Shown here: in pieces, positions 1 through 9,168 of the stretch
Layout: each line of letters opens with the position of its first letter
How positions within the stretch are numbered: position 1 is the stretch's first letter
Assembly (NCBI GenBank): GCA_001771935.1
Contig: MERD01000121.1
Coordinates: 1 to 64,000 of the forward strand
Length of the DNA stretch: 64,000 nt
Source: Betaproteobacteria bacterium RIFCSPLOWO2_02_FULL_67_26
GTDB lineage: Bacteria > Pseudomonadota > Gammaproteobacteria > Burkholderiales > SG8-41
Reading direction: 5' to 3'
Notes under the pieces: generated by a model
Seen by the model: the letters and a program-made list of their open reading frames with translations, nothing else
What the model was told of the DNA's origin: nothing
Database searches by the model: none
Made by a program: the position numbers and the translations under genes

Positions 1-224
1 GGCTGGTTCTCGCCCCACTGCATGCCCATGTAGCAGTTGATGGCGTACAGCCCCTGGGCGACGGCGCCGCTCCTCTCGATGTTCGCTTTCTCGACGCAGA
101 CGATCTTCAGGTCGCGCCCCCAGTACCGGGACTCGTAGGTCGCCCCGCAACCGGCCATGCCGCCGCCGATGACGAGGATGTCCGCGTCGACGAATACCGT
201 TTTTCTGCCGCCGAACAGTCCCAT
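1..224 (-). CDS. aprA: Adenylylsulfate (APS) reductase alpha subunit, N-terminal part (truncated by window edge)
   Basis: Reverse-strand translation from ATG at 224: MGLFGGRKTVFVDADILVIGGGMAGCGATYESRYWGRDLKIVCVEKANIERSGAVAQGLYAINCYMGMQWGE; FAD-binding GGGMAG motif; directly follows aprB. Confidence 0.9.
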   Translation of the reverse strand, partial: MGLFGGRKTVFVDADILVIGGGMAGCGATYESRYWGRDLKIVCVEKANIERSGAVAQGLYAINCYMGMQWGENQ

Positions 225-688
225 CAGACGACTCCCTGCTTCAATTGATCCGGACGCAACGCGGGTAATCCCCCCTTGATGTTGAGCGCATCCGGTTCGT
301 GTGCGAGTTCCTGCCTGGCGAAATCCTCGGGGCGCGGCGCGTCGTACTCGGCCGGTCCCTTGATCGATCCCCAGGGCGTCGTGCGGATCGGCGACACGAA
401 GTTCTTCTCGCGGCCGTCCCGGAACTTGAGCTTCCACGAAATGGTCGCCTTGGCCTCTTCCCTCAGCACCCGGACGCTGTGGCCCAGCGGGGCGAAGTCG
501 GCATAGCCGCGGCAATCGATGGCGTGTTGCGGACAGGCCTTCACGCAGGAGTAGCACTCCCAGCACATGTTCGGCTCGATGTTGTAGGCGCGCCGATAGG
601 TCTTGTCGATGTGCATGATGTCGGACGGGCAGATGTCGACACAATGCCCGCAACCGTCGCACCGCGTCATGTAAACGAAAGTTGGCAT
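224..688 (-). CDS. aprB: Adenylylsulfate reductase beta subunit (ferredoxin-like, two 4Fe-4S clusters)
   Basis: MPTFVYMTRCDGCGHCVDICPSDIMHIDKTYRRAYNIEPNMCWECYSCVKACPQHAIDCRGYADFAPLG; two Cys clusters; immediately upstream of aprA. Confidence 0.95.
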   Translation of the reverse strand: MPTFVYMTRCDGCGHCVDICPSDIMHIDKTYRRAYNIEPNMCWECYSCVKACPQHAIDCRGYADFAPLGHSVRVLREEAKATISWKLKFRDGREKNFVSPIRTTPWGSIKGPAEYDAPRPEDFARQELAHEPDALNIKGGLPALRPDQLKQGVV

Positions 689-704
689 GGGTTCTCGTCG
701 CCTC

Positions 705-1493
705 TCAGTAGTGCCGGGGTGTTTCGCGAGCGCTGCCGAACACCTCGGGCTTGTCCGCGGGGCCGGGCAGATTGCTCCGGGTGCCGTTCGCGTAGGAAAC
801 CCTTTTTTCGAACGCCGCTGCGGGCTTGAAAAACATGTGAGCGAACTTGGACCACGGTACCGATCCGAACAGCACTGTCGTGGCGATGAGGTACAAACCG
901 AAGAACATGCTGGCCCCCGGACTGCCTTTCGTTTGCAGAAAGGCCCAGATCAAGCCCAGTGTTGCGCTGCCCAGAAGCGATAGGATGAACAGGTCCGCGC
1001 GCATCATGCGCAGCGGCGAATTGCCCTCGGCGACGACATCGGCCCGGATGAAGAACCAGAACCAGTATCCGCCGAGGCAAACCATCAAGCCGCCAATCCA
1101 CCAAAGTAGCGGCAGGATGGCGGGCGTCGGAGTCGCGGGCGTCGGGTAGCCGAAGACCATGATGGCGGTGGTAATGACGTAGATCACGAAGCCGTACATG
1201 GTCAGCAGATGGGCGACCCGGCGACGCGCGTTGCAGAATTCCCCGGATGTCAGGACGTCCACAAGGCCGGTTTGGATGGCGATCGACACCAATTCGCCGC
1301 CACCGACTTGCTTCGCCCCCTTGCTTTGCGATTTCCGCCAATTATCGAAAAAATACTTGGCGCTCCCCTTATGTACGATGTCGAACAGCGTCCCTACCGC
1401 CACCAGGGCAATCATGATGACGACATAGGCCTGCATGACGGCGGGCGGCATGGACGCCGAAATTTCGGCAAAAGGATTGCTCGTGAACATCAT
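705..1493 (-). CDS. aprM: AprM-like membrane protein, putative membrane anchor of APS reductase
   Basis: 262-aa multi-TM protein immediately upstream of aprBA, same strand; resembles AprM of sulfur oxidisers. Confidence 0.75.
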   Translation of the reverse strand: MMFTSNPFAEISASMPPAVMQAYVVIMIALVAVGTLFDIVHKGSAKYFFDNWRKSQSKGAKQVGGGELVSIAIQTGLVDVLTSGEFCNARRRVAHLLTMYGFVIYVITTAIMVFGYPTPATPTPAILPLLWWIGGLMVCLGGYWFWFFIRADVVAEGNSPLRMMRADLFILSLLGSATLGLIWAFLQTKGSPGASMFFGLYLIATTVLFGSVPWSKFAHMFFKPAAAFEKRVSYANGTRSNLPGPADKPEVFGSARETPRHY

Positions 1494-1614
1494 GACCCCC
1501 TTTTTACTGCGCTGATTCTAAACGCTCAGGGTGCGGAGCAAGCCAAAAAAAAGGTTATGCAGCTATAGAAAATACTTAGCAGCGCATCGGATACAATGCC
1601 CGCGGAGGTGAAAT

Positions 1615-2127
1615 CTGAAAATCTGCATCGTCTCCGATAGCCACGACCATCGCGAGCCGCTTGCCGCGGCCGTCGCGGAAGCGAAAGCGCTCGGCGCCCA
1701 GGCGATACTGCACTGCGGCGACCTAGTGGCGCCTTCCACGCTGCACGCGATCATCGGATTGGGGCTGCCGATCCACCTGATTCACGGCAACAACGCAGGC
1801 GACATGTTTAACCTGTCCAGGTTCGCGCAGGAACCCGGGAACCGCATGCATTACTACGGCCAGGACGGATCCCTGGCCCTGGCGCAAAGGCGGATATTCC
1901 TGGTGCACTATCCGCATTACGCCAGGGCAATGGCGCTCACGGGCGACTACGACCTGGTATGCAATGGCCATGAGCACCGCGCCGTAATCGAGCGGGTCCG
2001 GAACATCAAAGGGGAAGAGACGCTGCGAATCGATCCCGGGACGGTCGCGGGCGTGAGCGCGCCGGCGACTTACGTGCTCGGGGACCTGCAGACCCTCGAG
2101 TTCGCGATCCGGCCGGTTCCCCTTTAA
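1615..2127 (+). CDS. Metallophosphoesterase (YfcE/MJ0936-like), apparent CTG start
   Basis: Reading the frame of the 1726 ORF upstream gives (L/M)KICIVSDSHDHREPLAAAVAEAKALGAQAILHCGDLVAPSTLHAII..HGNN..GHEHRA; in-frame TGA at 1609-1611; GGAGG at 1604-1608 six nt before CTG 1615. Confidence 0.8.
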   Translation: MKICIVSDSHDHREPLAAAVAEAKALGAQAILHCGDLVAPSTLHAIIGLGLPIHLIHGNNAGDMFNLSRFAQEPGNRMHYYGQDGSLALAQRRIFLVHYPHYARAMALTGDYDLVCNGHEHRAVIERVRNIKGEETLRIDPGTVAGVSAPATYVLGDLQTLEFAIRPVPL

Positions 2128-2132
2128 TACTC

Positions 2133-3272
2133 ATGAAATTCTTCGCTGCTGCGCACGCCGCAACGTTGGTTAGTACCGCTCTCGCCCTGGGCGCCTCGCC
2201 CGCCAGCGCACAAGCAATCACCAGCGAAGAGCACGCTTTTCGCGTCGTGCGGCTGGTCGAGCGGCTCGAGCATCCCTGGGGCCTCGCGTTCCTGCCCGAT
2301 GGCCGGATGCTGGTCACGGAACGCCCGGGCCGGCTGCGGATCATCGGCAAGGACGGCAAGCTGTATCCTCAACCGGTTCCCGGCCTGCCGCAGATCGCCG
2401 CCGTCGGCCAGGGCGGGCTGCTCGATGTCGCGCTGCATCCCCGTTACGCGGAGAACAACCTCGTTTACCTGTCCTACGTGGGGCGCGGTGAGGGCGGCGT
2501 CGGCACCGAAGTCGCCCGCGGCAAGCTCGCCGGCAGCCGCCTCGAGAATGTCCAGGTCATTTTCCGCCAGCTGCCCAAGAGTGGCGGCGGCCGCCATTTC
2601 GGCTCGCGGCTGGTGTTCGACCGCGAGGGATACCTGTACATCACGCTCGGCGAACGGGGCGACCCGGATCGCGCGCAAAGACCCGACGACCACGCGGGAT
2701 CGGTGATCCGCCTGCACGACGATGGGCGCGTGCCGAAAGACAATCCTTTCGTCGGAAGAGCGGGCTGGAAGCCGGAAAAGTACACGCTCGGAAACCGCAA
2801 CATGCAGGGCGCGGCACTGCATCCCCGGACCGGCCTGTTGTGGACCCATGAGCATGGACCGCAGGGCGGCGACGAGATCAACGTGATCCGCGCCGGGACC
2901 AATTATGGCTGGCCGGTCATCACCTACGGCGTCCAGTACGTCGTCGGCACCAGAATCGGCGAAGGCACGCACAAGCCCGGCATGGCGCAGCCGCTCCACT
3001 ACTGGGTGCCCTCGATCGCGCCCTCCGGCATGGCGTTCTATACCGGGGACAAGTTTCCACTCTGGCGCGGCGACCTCTTCGTCGGCGCGCTCCGCGATCA
3101 GATGCTGGTGCGGCTCAAGCTCGACGGCGAGAAAGTGGTGAAGGAAGAGCGGATGCTCAAGAACACGCTTGGGCGCATTCGCGACGTGCGCAACGGGCCG
3201 GACGGTTTCTTGTACCTGCTCACCGACGAATCCAGCGGCGTGCTGGCGCGCCTGGAACCCGCCACGCCCTGA
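2133..3272 (+). CDS. PQQ-dependent sugar dehydrogenase (aldose sugar dehydrogenase, Asd/YliI-like), secreted
   Basis: Signal peptide then VVRLVERLEHPWGLAFLPDGRMLVTERPGRLRII...GLWTHEHGPQGGDEINVI..GTNYGWPVITYG.. Confidence 0.9.
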   Translation: MKFFAAAHAATLVSTALALGASPASAQAITSEEHAFRVVRLVERLEHPWGLAFLPDGRMLVTERPGRLRIIGKDGKLYPQPVPGLPQIAAVGQGGLLDVALHPRYAENNLVYLSYVGRGEGGVGTEVARGKLAGSRLENVQVIFRQLPKSGGGRHFGSRLVFDREGYLYITLGERGDPDRAQRPDDHAGSVIRLHDDGRVPKDNPFVGRAGWKPEKYTLGNRNMQGAALHPRTGLLWTHEHGPQGGDEINVIRAGTNYGWPVITYGVQYVVGTRIGEGTHKPGMAQPLHYWVPSIAPSGMAFYTGDKFPLWRGDLFVGALRDQMLVRLKLDGEKVVKEERMLKNTLGRIRDVRNGPDGFLYLLTDESSGVLARLEPATP

Positions 3273-3303
3273 CCCCGCCCCGGCGGCGCTATCCCGCGCC
3301 GCG

Positions 3304-3924
3304 TCAGGCGGCCGCTCGTCGCGGCTCCTCGACTATTTTGGGTTCCGGCTCGGTGACGACCGGCGGCTGCGGCTCACCGCTCCGCTCCACCAGTGATCCC
3401 AGATCGTCGAGCGGCGGCAGTTCAGCGAGCGAAGCCACGTTGAGATCATCCAGGAATGCCCTGGTGGTTGCCAGCAGCTCGGGGCGCCCCGGCACTTCCT
3501 TGTGCCCTACCACCTCGACCCACCCGCGCGCCTCCAGCGCCCGGATGATGTTGGGGGAGACCACGACGCCGCGGATGTCCTCGATGTCGCCGCGCGTGAC
3601 CGGCTGCCGGTAGGCGATGATGGCGAGCGTTTCCAGCACCGCGCGCGAATAACGCGGCGGCTTCTGGGGATTCAGGCGGTCGAGGTAGCGCTGGTACTCG
3701 GGCCGCGCCCGGAAACGCCAGCCGGAGGCCACCTGCACCAGCTCGACGCCCCTGCCCTGCCAGTCGCGGCGCAACTCCTCGAGCGCGCGGCGCAGCGTAT
3801 CGGTGGAGGGCTCCTCGTCGAAGAGTCCCTTCAACTCCGCGACCGGGAGCGGCTCCTGGCTCGCCAGCAACACCGTTTCCAGCACGGTCTTCATGGGTCC
3901 AAGGTCGGGCGAAGTCGTCGTCAT
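3304..3924 (-). CDS. scpB: Segregation and condensation protein B
   Basis: [25 protein letters not shown]...[29 protein letters not shown]; adjacent scpA. Confidence 0.93.
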   Translation of the reverse strand: MTTTSPDLGPMKTVLETVLLASQEPLPVAELKGLFDEEPSTDTLRRALEELRRDWQGRGVELVQVASGWRFRARPEYQRYLDRLNPQKPPRYSRAVLETLAIIAYRQPVTRGDIEDIRGVVVSPNIIRALEARGWVEVVGHKEVPGRPELLATTRAFLDDLNVASLAELPPLDDLGSLVERSGEPQPPVVTEPEPKIVEEPRRAAA

Positions 3925-3939
3925 GGTGGCTTTCCGTTG

Positions 3940-4740
3940 TCAAACGGCCGCGAGGTGGCCGCTTTTCAGTTTCACGTAAATGGGCGCGTAGGCTTCCTGC
4001 TGGGCAATCTCGATCAGGCTCTCGCGCGCGAGCTCGAGCAGCGCGAGAAACGTCACGACCAGCACGGCGAGGCCCTGCGCCGGGTCGAACAAGTCCAGGA
4101 ATTCGACGAAACGCGCATCGTGCAGGCGGCGCAGGATGCGGGTCATGTGGTCGCGCACCGAGAGCTGCTCGCGCGAAATGCGGTGATGGCGGTTGACCGC
4201 GGCCCGTGCCAGCAGCGCAAGCCAGGCCGCGCGCAGGTCCTCGGGATTCACTTCCGGCATCCGGTCGGCGACGGTCTCCTCGAACAACACCTGGACCAGC
4301 GCAAAATCGCGCCCGGCCTGGGGCAGCTCGTTCAGGCGGGCCGCGGCGAGCTTCATTCTTTCGTATTCCATCAGGCGCCGCACCAGTTCCGCGCGCGGGT
4401 CTTCCTCGAGGTCGCCCGGGGTCGGCCGCGGCAGCAGCATCCGCGACTTGATTTCGATCAGCATTGCCGCCATCAGCAGGTATTCAGCGGCGAGCTCCAG
4501 CGAGCGGGCGCGCATCATCTCGACATAATCGAGGTACTGGGCGGTGAGCTTCGCCATCGGGATGTCGAGGACGTTGATGTTCTCCTTGCGGATCAGGTAC
4601 AGCAGCAGGTCGAGGGGCCCCTCGAACTGATCGAGGAACACTTCCAGGGCATCCGGTGGAATGTACAGGTCGTGCGGGACCTCCAGGACGGGCTGGCCGT
4701 AGACCCTGGCGATCGGGCTCGCCGCGACCGGCTCAATCAT
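3940..4740 (-). CDS. scpA: Segregation and condensation protein A (likely start MIEPVAAS; ORF extends to 4863)
   Basis: VFLDQFEGPLDLLLYLIRKENINVLDIPMAKLTAQYLDYVEMM..AAEYLLMAAMLIEIKSRMLLP. Confidence 0.93.
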   Translation of the reverse strand: MIEPVAASPIARVYGQPVLEVPHDLYIPPDALEVFLDQFEGPLDLLLYLIRKENINVLDIPMAKLTAQYLDYVEMMRARSLELAAEYLLMAAMLIEIKSRMLLPRPTPGDLEEDPRAELVRRLMEYERMKLAAARLNELPQAGRDFALVQVLFEETVADRMPEVNPEDLRAAWLALLARAAVNRHHRISREQLSVRDHMTRILRRLHDARFVEFLDLFDPAQGLAVLVVTFLALLELARESLIEIAQQEAYAPIYVKLKSGHLAAV

Positions 4741-4920
4741 GACGGCCGCACTCCCGCCCGGGCCGTGCGCCTGCCGGGGCTTGCGGAAATTTGGGGGGGA
4801 AGAGTCCTGCCGGCTGGGAGTAACGGCCGGTCGGTGCACGCAGTTCAGCGGCCTTGCGGCCACCGTCCCGCAGTAGCGACGGAGGCATTGGCGTATTTTA
4901 CAGCGATTCGAGCGCCAAAC

Positions 4921-6123
4921 CTAGCTGTAAATCAATCCCATCGCTTCCTTCACTTCGCGCAGCGTTTCCTGCGCCAGCTTGCGCGCCTTCTCGCAGCCGT
5001 CGGCAATAATCGAGCGCACCAGCGTCGGGTCCGCAACGTACCGTTCGGCGCGCTCGCGCATGGGCTTCTGCTCCTCGAGCACCGCGTCGATCACCGGCTG
5101 CTTGCACTCGAGGCAGCCGATGCCGGCGCTGCGGCAGCCCTGCTGCACCCACTCCTTGCGCTTGTCGTCCGAATAGACCAGGTGGAACTGCCAGACCGGG
5201 CACTTGGCGGGGTCGCCCGGATCGGAGCGCTTCACCCGCGCCGGATCAGTGGGCATCGTGCGGATCTTCTTCGCCACGCTGTCGGCATCCTCGCGCAGGC
5301 TGATGGTGTTGTCGTAGGACTTCGACATCTTCTGCCCGTCCAGGCCCGGCATCCGGGAGGCCTCGGTGAGGAGCGCCTGCGGCTCGCTCAGCAGCACCTT
5401 GCCGCCGCCTTCGATGTATCCGAACAGGCGCTCGCGGTCGCCCATGGGCAGATTTTGCGCCTCTTCCACCAGCGCGCGCGCCGCGGCAAGCGCCTCCGCG
5501 TCGCCCTTCTCCATGAATTTGGTGCGCAGCTGCCGGTAGAGCCGGGCGCGTTTCGCCCCGAGCTTCTTGATCGCGGCCTCCGCCTTCTGCTCGAACCCCT
5601 CCTCGCGCCCGAACACGTGATTGAAGCGGCGCGCGATCTCGCGCGTGAACTCGACGTGCGGCACCTGGTCCTCGCCCACCGGCACCATGCTCGCGCGATA
5701 GATCAGGATGTCCGCGCTCTGCAGCAGCGGGTAGCCGAGGAAGCCGTAAGTGGCAAGGTCCTTCTCGGCGAGCTTCTCCTGCTGGTCCTTGTAGGTCGGG
5801 ATGCGCTCGAGCCAGCCGAGCGGCGTCACCATAGACAGCAGCAGGTGCAGCTCCGCGTGCTCCGGAACGCGCGACTGGATGAACAGCGTCGCCTGCGCCG
5901 GGTCGATGCCCGAAGCGAGCCAGTCGATCACCATGTCCCACACATGCCGCTCGATGACGTCCGGCGTGTCGTAATGCGTGGTGAGCGCATGCCAGTCGGC
6001 GACGAAATAAAGGCATTCGTACTCGTGCTGCAGCCGCACCCAGTTCTTGAGCACGCCGTGATAGTGGCCCAGGTGCAGCGCCCCCGTCGGGCGCATGCCG
6101 GATAGCACGCGGTTGGCGAACAT
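4921..6123 (-). CDS. trpS: Tryptophan--tRNA ligase
   Basis: RVLSGMRPTGALHLGHYHGVLKNWV...GLDGQKMSKSYDNTI (HIGH- and KMSKS-type motifs). Confidence 0.96.
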   Translation of the reverse strand: MFANRVLSGMRPTGALHLGHYHGVLKNWVRLQHEYECLYFVADWHALTTHYDTPDVIERHVWDMVIDWLASGIDPAQATLFIQSRVPEHAELHLLLSMVTPLGWLERIPTYKDQQEKLAEKDLATYGFLGYPLLQSADILIYRASMVPVGEDQVPHVEFTREIARRFNHVFGREEGFEQKAEAAIKKLGAKRARLYRQLRTKFMEKGDAEALAAARALVEEAQNLPMGDRERLFGYIEGGGKVLLSEPQALLTEASRMPGLDGQKMSKSYDNTISLREDADSVAKKIRTMPTDPARVKRSDPGDPAKCPVWQFHLVYSDDKRKEWVQQGCRSAGIGCLECKQPVIDAVLEEQKPMRERAERYVADPTLVRSIIADGCEKARKLAQETLREVKEAMGLIYS

Positions 6124-6141
6124 GATCGGGACCCCGCCGGC

Positions 6142-6837
6142 TCAGCTCAGGCCGGCCAGCCGGATCAGGTCCCTCACCGGCAGACCGAGCAGGGCCGCGA
6201 CCAGCGCCATCAGCACCGCGATCGCCGGCCACAGCACGAAGCCGAGCACGCCGGTGAAGAGCAGGACGATGAGGATGAAGAAGCCGTAGGGCTCGATCCG
6301 CGCGACGCGCCATGCCACTCGACTGGGCAGAAGGCTGACGAGGATGCGACCGCCGTCGAGCGGGGGCAGCGGCACCAGGTTCAGCACCATGATGACGATA
6401 TTGAAAAACACGCCGGCCGCGCCCATCAGCGTCAACGGCAGCGAAAAATACGAGCCCGGCAACGACAGCCCGATCTTGACCGCGAGCGCCCACAACAGGG
6501 CCATCACGAGGTTGCTGAAGGGGCCAGCAGCGGCAACCCACAGCATGTCGCGCTTCGGACGGCGCAGGTTGGCAAAATTGACGGGCACCGGCTTCGCCCA
6601 GCCGAAAATGATGCCGCCGCCAAAGAGCTTCCCCAGCACCAGCAGGATGAGCGGCAGCGCGACCGTGCCGAACGGATCGATGTGTCGCAGGGGATTCAGG
6701 CTAACCCGTCCTTCCAGGTAGGCGGTCATGTCGCCGAAATGCTTCGCAACGTAGCCGTGCGCCGCCTCGTGCAGGGTGATCGCCAGGATCACGGGCAACG
6801 CATAGACCGCGACGATCTGGACCAGGTTGAGCTCCAA
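6142..6837 (-). CDS. Site-2 protease family (M50) membrane metalloprotease
   Basis: ILAITLHEAAHGYVAKHFGD (HExxH-like) and NLVPLPPLDGGRIL motif. Confidence 0.9.
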   Translation of the reverse strand: MELNLVQIVAVYALPVILAITLHEAAHGYVAKHFGDMTAYLEGRVSLNPLRHIDPFGTVALPLILLVLGKLFGGGIIFGWAKPVPVNFANLRRPKRDMLWVAAAGPFSNLVMALLWALAVKIGLSLPGSYFSLPLTLMGAAGVFFNIVIMVLNLVPLPPLDGGRILVSLLPSRVAWRVARIEPYGFFILIVLLFTGVLGFVLWPAIAVLMALVAALLGLPVRDLIRLAGLS

Positions 6838-6934
6838 ATGGCAAATTCCGAGATAGGGATTCCGGCTATTTTAACAGGCCGCCCGGAGCCTGCCGGCTTC
6901 GCGCCATTGCGCCATCATGGTTCGCCGTTCCGCG

Positions 6935-7558
6935 TCACGCGCCGAATGGCGCGAGGCTACCTTTGCCCCGCCGCACGATCACCGGCTCCTCGCCGGTAAG
7001 GTCCACGATCGTCGTCGGCGTGATCCCGCACGAGCCGCAATCGAGTATGAGGTCCACCTGGTGCTCGAGGCGGCGCCGCATCTCGTGCGCGTCGTTCAAC
7101 GGCAGCTCGTCCCCGGGCAGCATCAGTGTCGAGCTCAGCAACGGCTCCCCGAGCTCGGCGAGCAGCGCGCGCGCCACGCGATGGTCCGGTACCCGCAGCC
7201 CGATCGTCCGGCGGCCCGGGTGCGCCACCCGTTTCGGTGTCTCGCGCGTTGCCCTGAGCAGGAACGTGTAGCCCCCGGGCGTCGCCCTCTTGAGTAGCCG
7301 GAACTGGTGATTGTCCACCTTGGCGTAGACGGCGATCTCGGCCAGGTCGTGGCAGACGAGCGAAAGATGGTGCCGATCGTCCCGCTTCCGGATGGCGCGG
7401 ATGCGCTCGAGCGCCGCCTTGTCGCCGAGACGGCAGCCGAGCGCGTAGCACGAGTCCGTGGGATAGACCATCACTCCGCCCGCCCGCACGATTTCAACCG
7501 CCCGCCGGATCAGGCGCGGCTGCGGGTTATCGGGATGGATCGAGAAGAACTGGGCCAC
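6935..7558 (-). CDS. L-threonylcarbamoyladenylate synthase (Sua5/YciO/YrdC family)
   Basis: AVEIVRAGGVMVYPTDSCYALGCRLGDKAALERIRAIRKRDDRHHLSLVC. Confidence 0.88.
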   Translation of the reverse strand: MAQFFSIHPDNPQPRLIRRAVEIVRAGGVMVYPTDSCYALGCRLGDKAALERIRAIRKRDDRHHLSLVCHDLAEIAVYAKVDNHQFRLLKRATPGGYTFLLRATRETPKRVAHPGRRTIGLRVPDHRVARALLAELGEPLLSSTLMLPGDELPLNDAHEMRRRLEHQVDLILDCGSCGITPTTIVDLTGEEPVIVRRGKGSLAPFGA

Positions 7559-7714
7559 CTGGAATCCGTGATGAGTGATGGGTGATGGGCACGAATATGA
7601 ATGAAGTTTTATTGTATAAACAGTACCTTATAATGCTATATTAAAGTTAGATATGAGATCACCAATGGATCAATACCATTCCTCATTCGACCCGGGTGGA
7701 GCAGCCAAAGTCCG

Positions 7715-8524
7715 ATGGTGCGCGTATATGGAGTCATGCCAATGGACTGCGCCCGACGCTTTGCCGCCGTCGCCATGACCCTGATGGTGGCCGCAGCGGA
7801 CGCCGCGACCTGCAGCGGGGAAAGCGGGGCGCGGCGCGTGGCACTGCTGGAACTCTACACTTCCGAAGGCTGCGACAGCTGCCCGCCCACCGACCGCTGG
7901 GTGAGCGCGCTTCCCGGCCGCGGGTACACCGCGGAACAAATCGTGACGCTCGCCTTTCACGTCGACTACTGGAATGACCTGGGCTGGAGCGATCCATTCG
8001 CCAAGGCTCAATACAGCGCGCGCCAGCGCGGCGCCAACCAGCGCAACCATTCGCGCGTCGTGTACACGCCCCAGCTGCTGCTCAACGGCAGGGACTACCG
8101 TCGCCGCGCCGTGATCGACGATTTCGGCGGACACGTGAGCGCACTGGCGCGAGAGGCGCCCAAGGCCAGAATCAGCCTGCAGCTCGCGACCGAGCCCGCG
8201 GGCATGCTCGCCGTGCAAGGCGCCGCCGCAATTGTGGACGCGGCTGAATGGCGGGACGCGCGCGCTTACCTCGCGCTCTACGAGAACAATCTTTCGACCC
8301 AGGTGACCGCGGGAGAAAACCGGGGAAAACGCCTGCGCCACGACTTCGTGGTGCGGGAAATAGCCGGCCCCTATACCGTTGACGACCGGGGCTCGGCCGC
8401 GCTGGGCCACCGCTTCAGGATCGAGCCCGGGTGGAAGACCGGCGACCTGCATGTCGCCGCGTTCGCGCAGAATGAACGCAGCGGGGACATCCTTCAGGCG
8501 CTTGCGCTCGCAGTCTGCCGCTGA
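7715..8524 (+). CDS. DUF1223-family secreted thioredoxin-like protein
   Basis: VALLELYTSEGCDSCPPTDRWVSALPGRGYTAEQIVTLAFHVDYWNDLGWSDPFAKAQYSARQR. Confidence 0.87.
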   Translation: MVRVYGVMPMDCARRFAAVAMTLMVAAADAATCSGESGARRVALLELYTSEGCDSCPPTDRWVSALPGRGYTAEQIVTLAFHVDYWNDLGWSDPFAKAQYSARQRGANQRNHSRVVYTPQLLLNGRDYRRRAVIDDFGGHVSALAREAPKARISLQLATEPAGMLAVQGAAAIVDAAEWRDARAYLALYENNLSTQVTAGENRGKRLRHDFVVREIAGPYTVDDRGSAALGHRFRIEPGWKTGDLHVAAFAQNERSGDILQALALAVCR

Positions 8525-8599
8525 GCCTCTCCAGCCTGCGCCCGTGCCCGGAGGCGCTGTTCCGCTATAATCGGCTCCAAAGCCACTGCGGAGAGGGCT

Positions 8600-9163
8600 G
8601 TTAACCGGCACCAAACAATCGCGCTGTCGATCGCGGCGGTCAACCTGCTGGTGATACTGCTGTTCCCGCCGTTCGACCAGTACACGATCGCGGCCTCCAA
8701 GCTGCCGATTTTCGGGGGATTCCATCCGGTTTTCCTCGCGCCGCCCTACGGCGAGATCAATACCAGCGTATTGTGGCTGGAAGCGCTGGTGCTGCTGGTC
8801 AACGCCGGCATCGCCTGGCTGCTGTTGCGGGACAGGCCAGCGGCCGGGAAGAAGAGCTGGATGGGGCTGCAGAACGCGACGCTGATCTTCACCGGCGTCA
8901 ACCTGCTGCTGGTGCTGCTGTTCCCGCCCTTCGAGTCCGTATACGCCATCACCAAGGCCACGCTGCCGACCTTCGAGGGGTTCTACCTCATCTTCAGCCA
9001 GAAGCCGAGCCACATCATCGTCACCTCGCTGCTCTATGTCGAAGTGATATTCATCCTGGTGAACGGCGCCCTGCTGTGGCTGATTTTCAAGCCCAAGTCG
9101 TCGGACGAGCTCGTGGCGGAGCAGTTGCGCGACTTCGCAGCGGCACCCGCGAAGAAAGACTGA
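8600..9163 (+). CDS. Small membrane protein with internally duplicated TM module (start uncertain; ORF track begins at GTG 8651)
   Basis: Open frame extends upstream of 8651 (VNRHQTIALSIAAVNLLVILLFPPFDQ..) with GGAGAGG at 8590-8596; two homologous halves VNLLVILLFPPFDQY and VNLLLVLLFPPFESV. Confidence 0.65.
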   Translation, partial: VNRHQTIALSIAAVNLLVILLFPPFDQYTIAASKLPIFGGFHPVFLAPPYGEINTSVLWLEALVLLVNAGIAWLLLRDRPAAGKKSWMGLQNATLIFTGVNLLLVLLFPPFESVYAITKATLPTFEGFYLIFSQKPSHIIVTSLLYVEVIFILVNGALLWLIFKPKSSDELVAEQLRDFAAAPAKKD

Positions 9164-9168
9164 GCGAG

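Noticed and set aside
1609-1611. In-frame TGA upstream of the metallophosphoesterase as a second Sec codon
   Set aside because: No conserved coding sequence upstream; the RBS spacing supports initiation just after it at CTG.
3502-6105. 867-aa ORF on + strand
   Set aside because: Antisense shadow of scpB/scpA/trpS in high-GC DNA; composition rich in R/H/L/A and no recognisable domain.
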